Source of the DNA: Fomitopsis serialis
Taxonomy: Eukaryota; Basidiomycota; Agaricomycetes; Polyporales; Fomitopsidaceae
Assembly: GCF_022376445.1 (NCBI RefSeq)
Contig: NW_025955324.1
Span: 1 to 39,459 of the forward strand
Direction: 5' to 3'
DNA: 39,459 nucleotides
Shown here: piece after piece, positions 20,050 through 31,834 of the stretch
Layout of the letters: each line of letters opens with the position of its first letter
Position numbering within the stretch: the stretch's first letter is position 1
Position numbers and translations under genes: made by a program
Notes under the pieces: model-generated
What the model saw: the letters and a program-made list of their open reading frames with translations, nothing else
Told to the model about the DNA's origin: nothing
Database searches by the model: none

Positions 20050-23000
20050 TTGTTTGATACATGTCAGTTTGTGAGTAAAACATTTTGACCACATCAGAAG
20101 TTAAGCTCAGCAAGACTGCTAGTAAATTGTCTGCATAGACCACTGACATATCTTCCACATTTTGCATCCAGCTGCCATCTCATGGCAAAAACATTCAGAG
20201 TAGCCTGCTAATTTATTAGGTTGTTCTAATGTGAGGAGCATAGTTTGCAATTATGAGCAACATCCCAATTGAGTAAGTATTTGCATATTCATATGAGACT
20301 CTCCATTAAGAACACAGACATTATGGATCTGTTTCTTATTTGGTGAATTACCAATATTACCAGAATACTAATGAACAGTATCACTGGGTTGTGTTGATAT
20401 CAACAAAGAGAAAATAGCTTGGAAAATGTTGCAAAGAAGTATGCCTCTAGATCAACTAGAACTCAAGGAAGGGGAATCTGGGAGGTTGACTACAGTAACA
20501 ACTACTCAGGTGGGACTTGCTGTTGTGCAGATATTAGCCCTTGATCAGAAAGAACTTCTGATACAGGCAGATGTCTTTCAATAGATTGTTAACAGTACTT
20601 CCCCAAGTACAAACCAATCAACAATAGACAGAGAAGTATACCAGTAAGGGATTCTGAGAAAGGCCCTTCCAGAATGGTCATGTTATACAAGGAATACAAC
20701 CAAAGACTGTCCAGTTTGCTCTCACCATTTGTACACTGAAGTGAACAGTTACCAGGCACTGACCAGTAGTACAAAGCCATACTAAGGTATGTTACTGGAT
20801 TGGAGCTCAGCCAATAGTAATGGGCTAATGTATGATGTGAATCAATGTACCACCATGGTGAGTGCCATCAAGACTGATAGAGTCATGGGCAGGATTGATC
20901 ACTGATGAATTGAAGGTACATAAGAGCACAGAAGCAAGTGGTAGATGAGTCAAATGTTTCTCTTAGGGATGCTCCTTTTGTGCATTTCCCAAGTGCACTC
21001 CCTCTTAGCTACATAAAATACTTCATAGAATCCAAATAGTAGAAGACTCAGTACACCACTTTCCCAGGCCATTCAAGATGCACAATAAGGCTCAAAAAGT
21101 AGTGAAAAAGCAAGGCAAGGGTATGTGTTAATGATTGCCACTGATCATCAAGCATGTGCTCTGTGAAACATGAGGGACCACATGGATGTTAACCTGAAAC
21201 ACTAGTGTAGCCCTATGAAAACTCAGAAATAGTGTACAGCTTGATGAGCCACTCATAGATTGCCTGCCACCTGGAATATTATCATCAATATTCTGAGCTA
21301 ATAGTCACCCAGTAACAGCTTTCAGATCATCTGGTCACAAGGGGCCTAAGGAAAGTACTAGGAGCCTGGTAATAGTCCAGTCAGTACATACACAATCAAG
21401 TGCTACAAAGCATGACAATGTGAGGAACAAAAGATCACCTGAATGTGGTGAGAAGGCATTGTGAATACTACGATGAAGTCCATTAAAAGGAAATCAAATA
21501 AAGATAACAAAGTGCAGGAATGATAACAACTGCTGCTTATCCTATTCAAAGATCACATATGTGGAATTCCTCATGAAAATGCCTTGTCCCTAACAACAGC
21601 CTGCATACTCAGACTTGCACATGGGGTCATTGTAGCCTCTCCTGGGTATTCTAGTAATGCCTATTATCAATGGTCATGTACTTTGGTCATAAGTCAAGGG
21701 ATTTCTATATCTCCAGACACACTCCCAAGGTAATTAATTACCAGTGTCATTTTCTGGCTGACTGTGTGCGCACATACAATGGTACTATATTGGGATTAGA
21801 CACCATATGTTGATATTGACATTCCTCTGGCATGGCAGATACCATCCAGGATCAACTGCCAAATTGGGTGCTAGTAGGCACACTGCCACATATTCATGTT
21901 TCCCAATGCTGTTCAAACATCAAACATGTTCACACCCTGGTCTACCATGTTATTTTTCCATTTACCATATAACATGAAAGGACCCAGCATGAGTAACTGA
22001 CATTTTATAATCACATGTAAAAGGAAACAGTTGCAGCAAATGAGAGTACTCCTGAAGTCATATTACTGACTAGAGAGCTATAAAAGGACAGCCTTATATT
22101 GCCTCAGAAGTCCATTGTAGTATGGCCTCTTCACTGTTGCTTAGTAAGCAATGCAAGTCTGCATTATTTCCAGAGCAACCATGGATGGCTTTTTCTGAGC
22201 CCAATCAGGAAAAAAGCTGCCTATTCTATCCCCACATACCAAGGGCCATTGCATGAGAATAGGATGATGGTAGTGCATACAGAGGTTAGATATGTTCCAG
22301 GCAAAAGTCATCTGAGGGACTGACAACCAAGCATAGCACCATCATACTATATAAATGGCACTGCTTCATATTGACAAGATTAGTCAAAGACATGCTTATA
22401 CTGGACTGCTACAATAGAGCTGCTGACATCAGGCTATGTGCATCTGCATTAGCACATGTGAGATGTACTGTCTTGCATTGGCCTACAACAGTCAGCACAA
22501 TGTGAAGTCATGGGATTGTCTCATTTTATCTTATTTCCTACTATTTATCTAGCATTGCAAAGACCATCAAGACTTTGATATACTATGTGTGGTAATGTGG
22601 TGGCCCCACTTTATGACATTGCTAGCCTATAGACTTTTCCACGACAGTAGTAACTGCATAACACAACTTGTACAACATCTTTGTATCACTTTGTAGGATC
22701 AGTACAGTGTGAAAAAGCTCTGTCGACCCACAATTCTGATGGCTATGCTATTGACATGTGACACAGAGTGAGTATTATGAACATGCTCAGCACGAACTGT
22801 GGCCTTTGTGCCACAGGTGTCCACCATTTTCTGAATATGCCATAGCCTGCCCAAGGGTTTAGACAGAAGCCAATCACTACTTACAGCGAACAGTACAAGG
22901 TGAGCCTGAGTGGAATCATTCAAAATATTCTCTTGTTTTATCCGCATTTTCTGAGCCGAGACACAGCAGGTAACTCAGACTTTCCATTTTTGGAATGTAA

Positions 23001-23064
23001 ACTATCACATATAGCAGGTTTGAGATGTCATATAGTCACACAATTCATAGGCAGTTGGTAAGCA
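20050..23064. other. AT-rich, CpG-free ancient repeat DNA
   Basis: No gene or clear element is supported. Open frames are all short. I find no CpG between 20043 and 21470. The sequence looks like heavily decayed transposon DNA; TTTTCTGAGCCC-like strings near 22193 and 22955 link it to the neighbouring repeats. Confidence 0.6.
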
Positions 23065-25164
23065 TCACAGGAAAAACAAACAATGTGAAAGAACCAGTGT
23101 TCACAGAGCCATATGCTTTGTGACTGGCACTATATTTATATGAATCTATGGGAACACATACTATGTAAAGCCTCTCTGACATCATATACATGACTGGTAG
23201 TTTTCCCAATTGTTTTTGATTTTTTGGGAGACCATAGCACAGCAAATACAGTGTCACTAATGAACTTGTGACTTGCATTCAGACTCAGCCCAACAGCTTG
23301 GAAGCCTGCCTTTTCAGGGCCTATTGAATAGCTGAACCAAACAAAATAGCCTAGGATCCTGTCTGGAATTGCCAGTCCCTGAGAATCCCAGGTAATACTG
23401 ATTCTTACAAGATGGACCAAGACTCACTGACAGAGTGGCTTGTATCAGGCTATGCATGGGTCATTCTGCACTATCATATGTTTTCTGCCATATTGGAGCC
23501 TCAACAGTCAACTCAATATGAATTCATAGTACTATCTGATTTTTCCCTGATTTTTCTGCTATTTATCCAGTCCTGCAGAGGCCATGCATGGCCAACTTCC
23601 CAAATGGGCAGGAGACTAACCATATATGGCAGTTTTGTATGTTTGATATCCCCCACTTCACAGAGCCTCTCATACATGTGGAACTGTCTAGTACAAGCAT
23701 CATACACACACCAAGATCTGCTTATATGCCTCAGTATCATCACTTATGATGGTCAGTACTCTCAAAGACACCTAATCTGGACACTGCTATCAATACCCAA
23801 GGGGCATCCCATGGAGAAGCAATATTTTGGGATTCTTCCGCATTTAATGGGGCTCTAGTAAGAGCTCAGTTAGTGTGGCTTGAAGCCATCAAAAAACTCG
23901 GCATGAAGAGCTGAGATTGAAAGATTACTTGAAAAGGGAATCTTTGTCAGCATTCCAGCCAATGGGAGTGCTCCAAAATCCCTTTTGAGTGACCGGAGTC
24001 GTCGACAGGCCGGAATTCCGGCCTGTCAACGACTCCGCTTCGGCAACGGGCGCTTAATCGAGCGCTTAGTAAGCGATGTAAGTGCATGCTGGTACTGCAG
24101 CACAATTCACTTGTTTTGGGCTCAAGAAAATGCAGATTAATCAGATAATATTCCAGGATATATGTGGAGCATCCCTGAGCATATTTACAATTGGAGAAGA
24201 TTCCCTATAGGGTCATTCAGTGCTGAGACATCAAAACATGCATGTTATTACCATTTTTCCCCACCAATAGCTGTGCTGTGCAACTTCCAGACACATCCAT
24301 GCATTGTAAACTATGCACATATCTATACAGGTCATAGGCAATGTGTTTCAGAGACAACAAGCCATTCATATCTGCACAGTCACTTGTGATTCTCTAAATG
24401 TTGTCCTTTGTTATTCATTCCTCCAGTGTATGATAAACCCTTTGAATGATGGGCTATCAAATGGGCTCATTATCTCTATAACCTCTATAAGAGTTGATTA
24501 GATTTCAGTCAGTGTATCCCAGTCAAATGCCACACAATCATGCATGTGTTTATCTGTTTCCTGAATTTCAAACAACTGGGCAAGTCATACTAGTCATATA
24601 TTGTGGGGGCCTCCATACAGGATTGTTTTCTTACATACAGCAGACATCACAAATGATTCCAATCACAAATAATATTCCCTGATTTTATCTGGATTTTCTG
24701 AGCCCAGACTGAGCAGGTTAAGCAAAATTACCATTTGAGGAAGGTCAGCTACCCTATTTAGCAGGTTTGAGATGTCAGAGAATCTGTGGGCAGCATATAG
24801 GCTTCAAAAGAGAGACTTTTGAGGTGAAAAGGGATGCACTCATGTGCACAGAGGCATTTGCATGTTTTTTTGTTTTGTGAATTGTGCCATGACCAGTGAA
24901 GGTAATGGGCAAGTCACAGCAGCTATAGACTCTATGACATCATACCTATCACAGAGATTATTTTGGGAATTTTCGGCATTTTAGTGAGGCCACAGTACAG
25001 CAGGTACAGTGCCACTAAGGAGCCTGTGTCTGAGATTCAAACTCAGCTCAAAACCTCGGCAGCCTGCCTGATTAGGGCAGAAAAGGGGCTGTTGCACCAA
25101 TCAGAGCAGCTCGGCATCTCTCTCATGCCGTTCGGAGGTGCAACCGTGCCAAATTTCCGCACGG
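23065..25164. repeat. second copy of the long direct repeat
   Basis: Direct-orientation partner of 17050-20008, offset by about 6.0 kb at the start. It lacks the 872-bp insertion but keeps the full palindrome at 23995-24036. Its right end runs AACCTCGGCAGCCTGCC, GATTAGGGCAG and then the complete hairpin at 25125-25183. Confidence 0.85.
23995..24036. repeat. 42-bp palindrome centred on GAATTC
   Basis: GGAGTCGTCGACAGGCCGGA on the left mirrors the right arm ending CGACTCC; the 21-bp arms differ at one position and have no loop. The conserved CpG-rich core GCTTCGGCAACGGGCGCTTA follows directly. The first copy of the long repeat keeps only the outer stem. Confidence 0.9.
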
Positions 25165-25183
25165 TTGCACCTCCGAACGGCAT
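25125..25183. repeat. hairpin with perfect 25-bp stem
   Basis: Left arm 25125-25149 (ATGCCGTTCGGAGGTGCAAC...) and right arm 25159-25183 are exact reverse complements around a 9-base loop CAAATTTCC. GGGCGCTTAGCGGGCGCTTA and GTAAGCGATGTAAG follow, the same core that follows the other palindromes. Confidence 0.92.
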
Positions 25184-25222
25184 CTGGGCGCTTAGCGGGC
25201 GCTTAGTAAGCGATGTAAGTGC

Positions 25223-26380
25223 GGACTGTTACTGTGCTTAAGAGAGCTTGTTTAGACTCAGAAAAAAGCGGAAAATTGAGACAATATTCAAAATGATCCA
25301 GGCAATGTTAATAAAGCTGTATATGGCATGGGTTTGACATCAGATCAGATAGCATTCTCAATAACCTGGTAAGATGGTTGCTGTGGCCCCAGTGAGCTTA
25401 TATAAGCCTGCTACTTCACTCTTGGAACTGCTCATGTACTGGACAACCCTATAAGATGGTAGTGTAAGTACACATTCAGGTATGTATCCCTAGATTGTGT
25501 CTGTGAGCAAGACAAAGCCAGCAGTAGATGCATAATTACCATATGGAGTATGTGACCTTCCCAAAGAGGAATCATGCACAAACAGGGGCATGTGGGGCTC
25601 AGAGAAATGCAGAAAATCTATGAAATATACAGACACATCAAGCAAGGGCCATAATATGGCAAAAGATGCTCAGATTACCCATTATAGTCCTTGTTACCTG
25701 TATTATTGAGTAGTCCCCAGTGTCTGAACTACACATATACATTGCAGTGTACATATAGATCATATTTGAGTCATAAACAAGCAGATTGAATCTGCAGAGG
25801 CACATGTGCATTTTTTTGCTTTGCATTTCCTGGGTTAGCCAGCCACTGTATATACTCAATAGAATTTCTGTATACTCTCTGAATGAAGGGCTATCAGATG
25901 AGCATACATAGTATGCTATGGTTTGTTACTACCTGAGACTATGTAGGCCCTACAGTGTGTGAGTGCTTGCAGCAGTGAGCTGCCAGGCTGCCAGTCACAT
26001 GATATGTTTACCAGTTTCCTTATTGGGGGAACTGCTAAGGCATCTCATGGGCCTCATATCCATAACAGAGCGCTTGACCACTGCATTTGTTTGTATCTGT
26101 TGGTGCAAGTTGTGTCATCTGGGAGTCTGAAATTTCAGGCTCAGGTGAGCAACCTATACTAATGGTTACTTCTCTTTGCTTATCAAGGTGGCTGCATGTC
26201 ACGTTTACTGTGGGAAAAAACTGCCATTCCAGAGGAATTGCTAAGGCATTCCTGGTGGTCCATCATAAGAATGATACCTTCATACCTCAGGGATCGTAAC
26301 TGGTCTTTGGCCATCCCCCCAATATGCTGGTCTACATGGCCAAATGGGGTGTTTTTGGGGTCAAATAATCCATCTATGCA
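25223..26380. other. AT-rich non-coding repeat DNA
   Basis: No gene is supported. The part 26080-26300 resembles 35810-36020 in the same orientation (TTGGTGCAAGTTGTGT, CACTGTGGGAAAAA / CTGTGGGAAAAACCTGCC, CCTTCATACCTC.GGGAT), so both belong to one dispersed repeat. Confidence 0.6.
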
Positions 26381-26820
26381 GGCCCTGGGCAACTCCCCTA
26401 GGACTCTGTCCAAATGTAGCATTTTTTGAGTCTCATATTGGGCTGATCCTTGTCTCAGATAGCCTTTTTTCGTGTCACAGATGGGACTAAGCGCCCGGAA
26501 CCTTGTCTAGGATAGCATTTTGACGGCGCGAACTGAGCATAGCCACCCCTTCGCCACTTGTCTCGACGCATCTCGTATGTGATTATTTCTGTCTTGGAAG
26601 CATGTTGACAGCTTCGCTAGGGTGAGAAATGATTTCATACATCACTTGAGGAGCTCCGAGGAGGTAACAGAATGTGACTAACGCGTGTCACAGTGTTATG
26701 TTGCTGTGACACGTTATGAACCTTGTCCAATATAGCATTTTTTAGGACCAGAATATAGCCTTTTTTTGGCCGATTTGGGGGGTCCGCCGGGACAGAGTCC
26801 TAGGGGAGTTGCCCGGGGCC
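26381..26820. mobile_element. 440-bp MITE with 31-bp inverted ends, Mutator-like TSD
   Basis: Left end 26381-26411 (GGCCCTGGGCAACTCCCCTA..) and right end 26790-26820 (reverse complement GGCCCCGGGCAACTCCCCTA..) match at 30 of 31 positions. They are flanked by CATCTATGCA (26371-26380) and TATCTATGCA (26821-26830), a 9-10 bp target duplication, which is the size made by Mutator-like elements. Inside are two copies of AACCTTGTC..ATAGCATTTT (26502, 26719) and a perfect stem CGTGTCACAG/CTGTGACACG. The interior is CpG-rich and non-coding. Confidence 0.88.
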
Positions 26821-26830
26821 TATCTATGCA

Positions 26831-28054
26831 CCTCCACCTATGCCTAATATGGTGGGTATACCTGTCTCACCCTTACTGACATCACATACCTTGCCTGTAT
26901 CAGTGATCACAGAGTTAAATGTGGTGCTCCCATAGGATACACACTATTTCCTACCATCATATACCATTATACAATATCACAGTAGGTTAAGTAACTTTGT
27001 AACAGAATATGCTGTTGAGCTCGCATTTATTCCGCATTTCTGCGAATTATTCTGAGCTCCATTGCCCTGTCCAAGTTGTGGAATGTGTCCTGGTGTGTTC
27101 CCCTTTATTCTACATGGACACCATCACTATACCGTGCATACTGTACTTTTTCCGACGTCAATCCCTTCAGTCTACCATTTTCTATAATGTTTTGCAACTT
27201 CAGGGATTTGAACCCCTGCACTCATCTGCTTTTCACTGCTTCATTGATTTCCACTTTATGGCTGTTTCTACTGTACAGTTATGGTCGTATTACATAACGC
27301 ACACCGTAGACAGTCCACCTCGTCAAGCTCTAAGTCCCTAAAACTTTACAGAGCTTGACTTAGGTGTGTATCTTTGCTTCTTGGAATAAAAAGACTTTAC
27401 AGAGCTTGACTTAGGCCTTTGGAATTCACTCTGATGTGCACTGCAGCCAACAACTACCACACCGTCTGTACTGTATGATTATAGAAGGGTAGAAATCTTG
27501 ACTAAGTCCATTTGTAGCTCCTACTCAACAAACTGTGTCCAAGATGTGGATCCTCTGAGTGCATCTCGTCCAGGGCCTCAACCTTGGTGACATAAGCATG
27601 GGCACCTAGCTGTACTTGGCTGAACATCCCTCAGAGACACTGCGGCATTGTACCGCACGCATGTGAGGAAGGACAGGTGAAAGCAAGTAGAACATGGTGA
27701 GTGAGGACTTGTTGGCGGCGGTGGATGGGGGCCGTGGTCCAGCAACACGACACCTGGCAACGGTGATGGCAGTGAGCAGGTATTCAATGGATGCTGGACC
27801 AAGGTGGGTAGCCCCTCTCATCCATCCCCTCGTGCTGTTTCATTTGCCTGTGTTCTCGCACTCTGCTGCTAGCTGGAAAAACAGTAAGTCACATGTGTCA
27901 TGTGTTGCTGCAACCTTCTAGATACAGTATACTGGAGTGCTCATCTGCATTCCTTTCCTCATCCCATAGCCTGACATCATTCCATAGCATGTTACTGTCA
28001 ATACAGATATAGGCAACAACATTCTGGCTAAATGCATTAGGTGGGCACCTGACG
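26831..28054. other. non-coding stretch with a short direct repeat
   Basis: I see no supported gene. ACTTTACAGAGCTTGACTTA is present at 27343 and again at 27394, 51 bp apart. GTCAAGCTC at 27322 is the inverse of GAGCTTGAC in the first copy. A short plus-strand open frame at 27694-27921 has no recognisable content. Confidence 0.45.
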
Positions 28055-28515
28055 TTGTTGCCTAGTGTTGCCTCAGCTCACCAAGCCACAAGCATAACTC
28101 ACAAGCCAATAACCTGACTTAAAATAACATGATCTAGCTTAGTCAGCAACTCGGCCCACAGGCCAAAACCGAAATTACGGTGGTTTCCTAGCTCTGAGCC
28201 AGCTCCAAGCTGGTCTACAAGTAATAAAAATCCAATTATAAATCAATAATAGAATGGCTGTACTGTGTTAGCTCATGTCGAAGTGTTTGCGACGCAGATG
28301 CTTCTGTAATGCATGAGCCGCCAATGAAGTAACACATCTACCATGTACCAATTGCCCACATCCTGTATACCATGCCTCACCACCCATTTTCTGCATATCA
28401 CACTTGTCTGCCCACCCGCTTCCTGTGTACCACACGTGACACATTAGTGATGGGCATAGTATGTGATGATACAACAATGTCATAACATTAATCAAGTACA
28501 CGAGCTGCTACAGGG

Positions 28516-29636
28516 TCACGAAATATCAGCATACACAACGCCAGCCTGCTTCTTGCCAAAACCGTAGCCAGAGCCTATTGCATAGAACATTGGTATCATT
28601 GTTTCGAACTTTGGTGACCAATACTTACCTTCACCAGTCAACGGCCTGCGAGACCCCTTGCCATTGTATGGTCGGCCAGTGCATGCCGGCTTGGACTCGG
28701 AGCTGACTCGTTCAGTAGCAGTTTGAAGGAGACAATGTAGATATAGATAGTTGGGGTCTGCCACAAATGGGAGACTACAGATGTATGCGACAAATGCGGT
28801 GAGTCCGACGGGAAGATCAAGGCAAAGAGCGGTAGGAGACAGCGACTGCTTTCGCTGAAAGATGGCAACATCAACTGTGAGATCTTGCCAAGGGAGGTAT
28901 CCATGGAGAAGGTAAATGATGATGTATGCGAGTGACTCTATATCATCACGACGCAAGTGTTCTATGCCAACGTGAACATTGATGGACGCCCAGAGTGCGG
29001 TTCCAGTGAGTTGTAAGCCATCGCGATAGGGTATGTGTGAATGCTGGATGGGGTCCCAATATTGCTTTGCGAGGCCGAAGTCGACAAGGAAGACCTTCTG
29101 TGATAGCAGATCAGGGCCAAAGAGGAAACTTGAAGGTTTGATATCTCTGTGGATGTAGTCATGGGTGTGCAGTCATTCTAGGGTTGTGAGCTAAACATCC
29201 TATGAGATTGTATCCACGTCACAGAACAGACTACGCACCATTTGGTTGCTAATTGCCAACACAGCTTGAAGGCGAAACACAGGCTCATTGCCTAGAGGCG
29301 ATGAGGCAAGCAAAGGTCCCAAAAGATCAAGGACGAGGACGTTGTATCCGTCCTCGGCCCCAAACCAAGGTGCACGAGGGATACTGGGCATTCGTCCTAG
29401 GTTCTTGTAGATGGTGACCTCGTGCTCCAGGCTTGATCGTGTACGATCAACGTGCTCGAGTTTGATTGCTACATCGACCATGTCAATGATGTCAACGGCT
29501 TTGTATACCTCACCTGTAGACTGCATGAGCAGGACAAGCTCGGACTAATATACCACGTACCAAATGACCCAGAACTGATCTTGGTCTTCAACTGGAATCT
29601 CCCTCCAATGCGCGAACAAACAAGGCTCATAGACAT
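28516..29636 (-). pseudogene. CK1-like protein kinase with a nonsense codon
   Basis: Three exons read as 29636-29561, 29513-29239 and from 29190; introns of 47 and 48 bp are GT...AG. The Gly-rich loop ISSGSFGEVYKA is formed across the first junction. The catalytic Lys is in VAIKLEH, the catalytic loop is HRDIKPSSF, DFG is in VDFGLAKQYWDP, and the late lobe is RRDDIESLAYIIIYLLHGYLPW, typical of casein kinase 1. Two defects are visible: TGA at 29173-29175 where the family usually has Trp (LEWLH), and Ser in place of the Mg-binding Asn in HRDIKPxNF. The C-terminal end past about 28640 is uncertain; a GTAAGT near 28630 could start another intron. The copy lies inside the hAT-like element, so it may be captured. 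Confidence 0.82.
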
Positions 29637-29702
29637 GACTACTAAGGTCAGACATAAACACCGCAACAATCAAGTGTTAAGTTGGACTCACTGCAGGGGA
29701 TG

Positions 29703-30719
29703 ATACTGTACAAGTGGAGGGGGGATAAAGGAATGAAAGCTTGTAGGTGAGTGCAGTGGGCACTGGGTATATAGGAGGAGGACCAACCCAACAGATTAGT
29801 GAATGCATGAGCGACCAGATGCAATGTTGGACACTGGACTCCCACACACTGTGACACTAGTGACCAGTGACTTTGGACTTCCGGTGCATACTTGTAAACA
29901 AGCATAGTATTAATCTGGCATGGTCCTGCAAACATATTGAGACGCAGATCCCTTTTACATCGTAGCTTTACATACATAAATGTATACATATTTTCGGGAT
30001 GTTGTGCAGCTCGGAGACTTTGCTAATGATGAGCATTTGGCTGCTCAGCGCCGACTCAGATTTGTTGTACTACTGTCTGCCCGCTCTCAGCGACGCAGGC
30101 AAGGCAGGAAAAACAACATGTTGATGTAAATGTGATGATGATAAATGTACATTATACAGAACAACAGGCACTTATGCTCGCAGCCCCATATACTACTCCA
30201 ACTCACAGTGCATAGGAGGGCATGCTACTATGGGCATCACTGCTCATCGACTCGGCCGCCGTCGCTGAGTCGTCAATGTCCTATAGTGGTTCGGATGAGA
30301 AGAGGTGAGCACACAATTATGACCCTCTCACCTCAGTGTTTCTGCACCTGAATGACTCTGCGACGTGCACAGCAATCTGCGCAAGCAGCAGAACATTGAC
30401 CCAGTTGATGGTGGTTTGTTGGGAAACTAGCGTGTCCAACGCAATACGGATGCCGAGTAACATGGTTGCTTGACAGGTGCGAGGGATGGATGAGTTGTGC
30501 AGCAGCATAGCAGCGAACACTATAATCATCTCGACTGGTCCATGTTGACCAGTACTCTGACTCAGATTTGTGTGTAGGTGTGTTCACCATCTACAATGGT
30601 CGGAACGAAGGTGAGCAATAGTCTTTAATGCACGCATTGCGCACAAAGCAAGCAATTCGATTAGTAAGTATGAGCAAGATGTACAAGAGAACTTACACAT
30701 ATTGCGAGGTTCTCTGCGA
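29703..30719. other. spacer with a possible small minus-strand gene piece
   Basis: Mostly non-coding. At 30529-30335 the minus strand reads a hydrophobic segment (MIIVFAAMLLHNSSIP... INWVNVLLLAQIAVHVAE) followed by a GTGAGAGG splice-like site. It could be an exon of the gene upstream or a separate fragment; I cannot decide and recognise no family. Confidence 0.3.
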
Positions 30720-31180
30720 TTAAGTTGCTAAGTTGCTCGCAAACAATCCCAGATCGCCGTGTGAGTGATACTCAACTCCCTCCGACAAGTGTTCCTCGCT
30801 CGCCAGAGGCTGCTGCGACTTCTTTGGAGCACTACGTGGCTTGTCACTTCCGAGGCTCAGAGCCACCGGTGAAACTGAAAAATTGATGTAAGGTGGACAA
30901 GCCAAAGGAATGCCAGAGTACTCACCAATATTGAGCTGAGGACGAGAGATTAAGGATCCCATGCTGACTCTGAGTTCGCAATGGAGGAGAGATGAGAGGA
31001 CTCACCGTGGAACTGGGTTGCTTTCTATATGTGAAGGAGTTTGGTCCTTCCACGTCCACTGCTTCCATGCAAATGGAACCTCCTGGGATATTGGAGGTCC
31101 GGGACGGTATGAGTGCAGATCGCAGGACTTACCTGAGGGACAGGCTTTGCTGGTGGAGTAATAGAAGGAAACAGAGGCAT
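30720..31180 (-). CDS. small four-exon gene of unknown function
   Basis: Exons 31180-31133, 31082-31006, 30963-30926 and 30874-30720 join in one frame through three GT...AG introns (50, 42 and 51 bp), giving 105 residues. The protein begins MPLFPSITPPAKPVPQ, then EVPFAWKQWTWKDQTPSHIE, MGSLISRPQLNI, and a hydrophilic tail ending LGLFASNLAT. Trp-rich and Pro-rich, with no signal peptide or membrane helix seen. That four short exons splice without a stop argues for a real gene. It sits inside the hAT-like element, divergent in content from the kinase but on the same strand. I do not recognise the family. Confidence 0.5.
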
Positions 31181-31834
31181 CGTTAAATGACACTGTGCAG
31201 CACTCCGGCCAGCCTCGCCAAATCAGACTGCTCCAATTTAAGTGAATTAGACCCGATGACCTGACAAAGAAGAAGTAGTGTACATATAAGTCTTAGCTGG
31301 AGTTGTCACTGGCTCACTGTGGGTCAGGACGATCCTCAGCATGCTTTTCTAATCTCATCGAACTGGACGGCTCCAGTTATAGTCACCTTGAGTCAACAAA
31401 GAAGAAGTAATATATGTACAGCTGACCACTTGAAGCTAAAATCCCCGTGTTTGCAGGACATTCCAAACCTCGCTGTGGCAGTTGTGGTGTGTCCTCCCAC
31501 CACACGTCTAAGTCGCGTTGACGGATGTGTTCTTGACTGCCTCAGTGGTGGGCCGGCCTGCTTGCACCCTCGGTCGTCTCTCGCCCACGCTCTCTCTCCC
31601 GTGCTCTCCCATGCCTGCACTCTCCACTCTCACCCGCACTCTCCGGCTGGCCACCCACTCACTAAATTGATCACCCACCCAATTGCTCACTTGTCCGTGG
31701 ACCCACGCCTTGCACGACCAGCAATGGGTGCTTCAAGGCACCCCCAGGAGGCCAAGACTAATGCAAGGACGAGTCACCACAAGGAGAAGAGCAGGGTGAT
31801 CAACAGAGGAGAAACAAGAAGGGCCAACCGCGGT
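31181..31834. other. GC-rich stretch without a supported gene
   Basis: Contains a plus-strand open frame of 172 codons (31319-31837) rich in His, Pro, Ser and Arg, with no recognisable motif; it looks like compositional chance. The repeat beginning at 31835 follows. Confidence 0.4.

Noticed and set aside
25159..25222. Canonical Helitron 3' end (hairpin then CTRR)
   Set aside because: Hairpins are strong, but no CTRR lies at the right spacing and similarity between copies continues past the core, so it is not a simple terminus.
28268..28501. 77-codon minus-strand open frame after the kinase (WYTGSGWADKC repeats)
   Set aside because: Contains a short internal repeat but no kinase-like tail or splice support; more likely non-coding sequence near the hAT-like left end.
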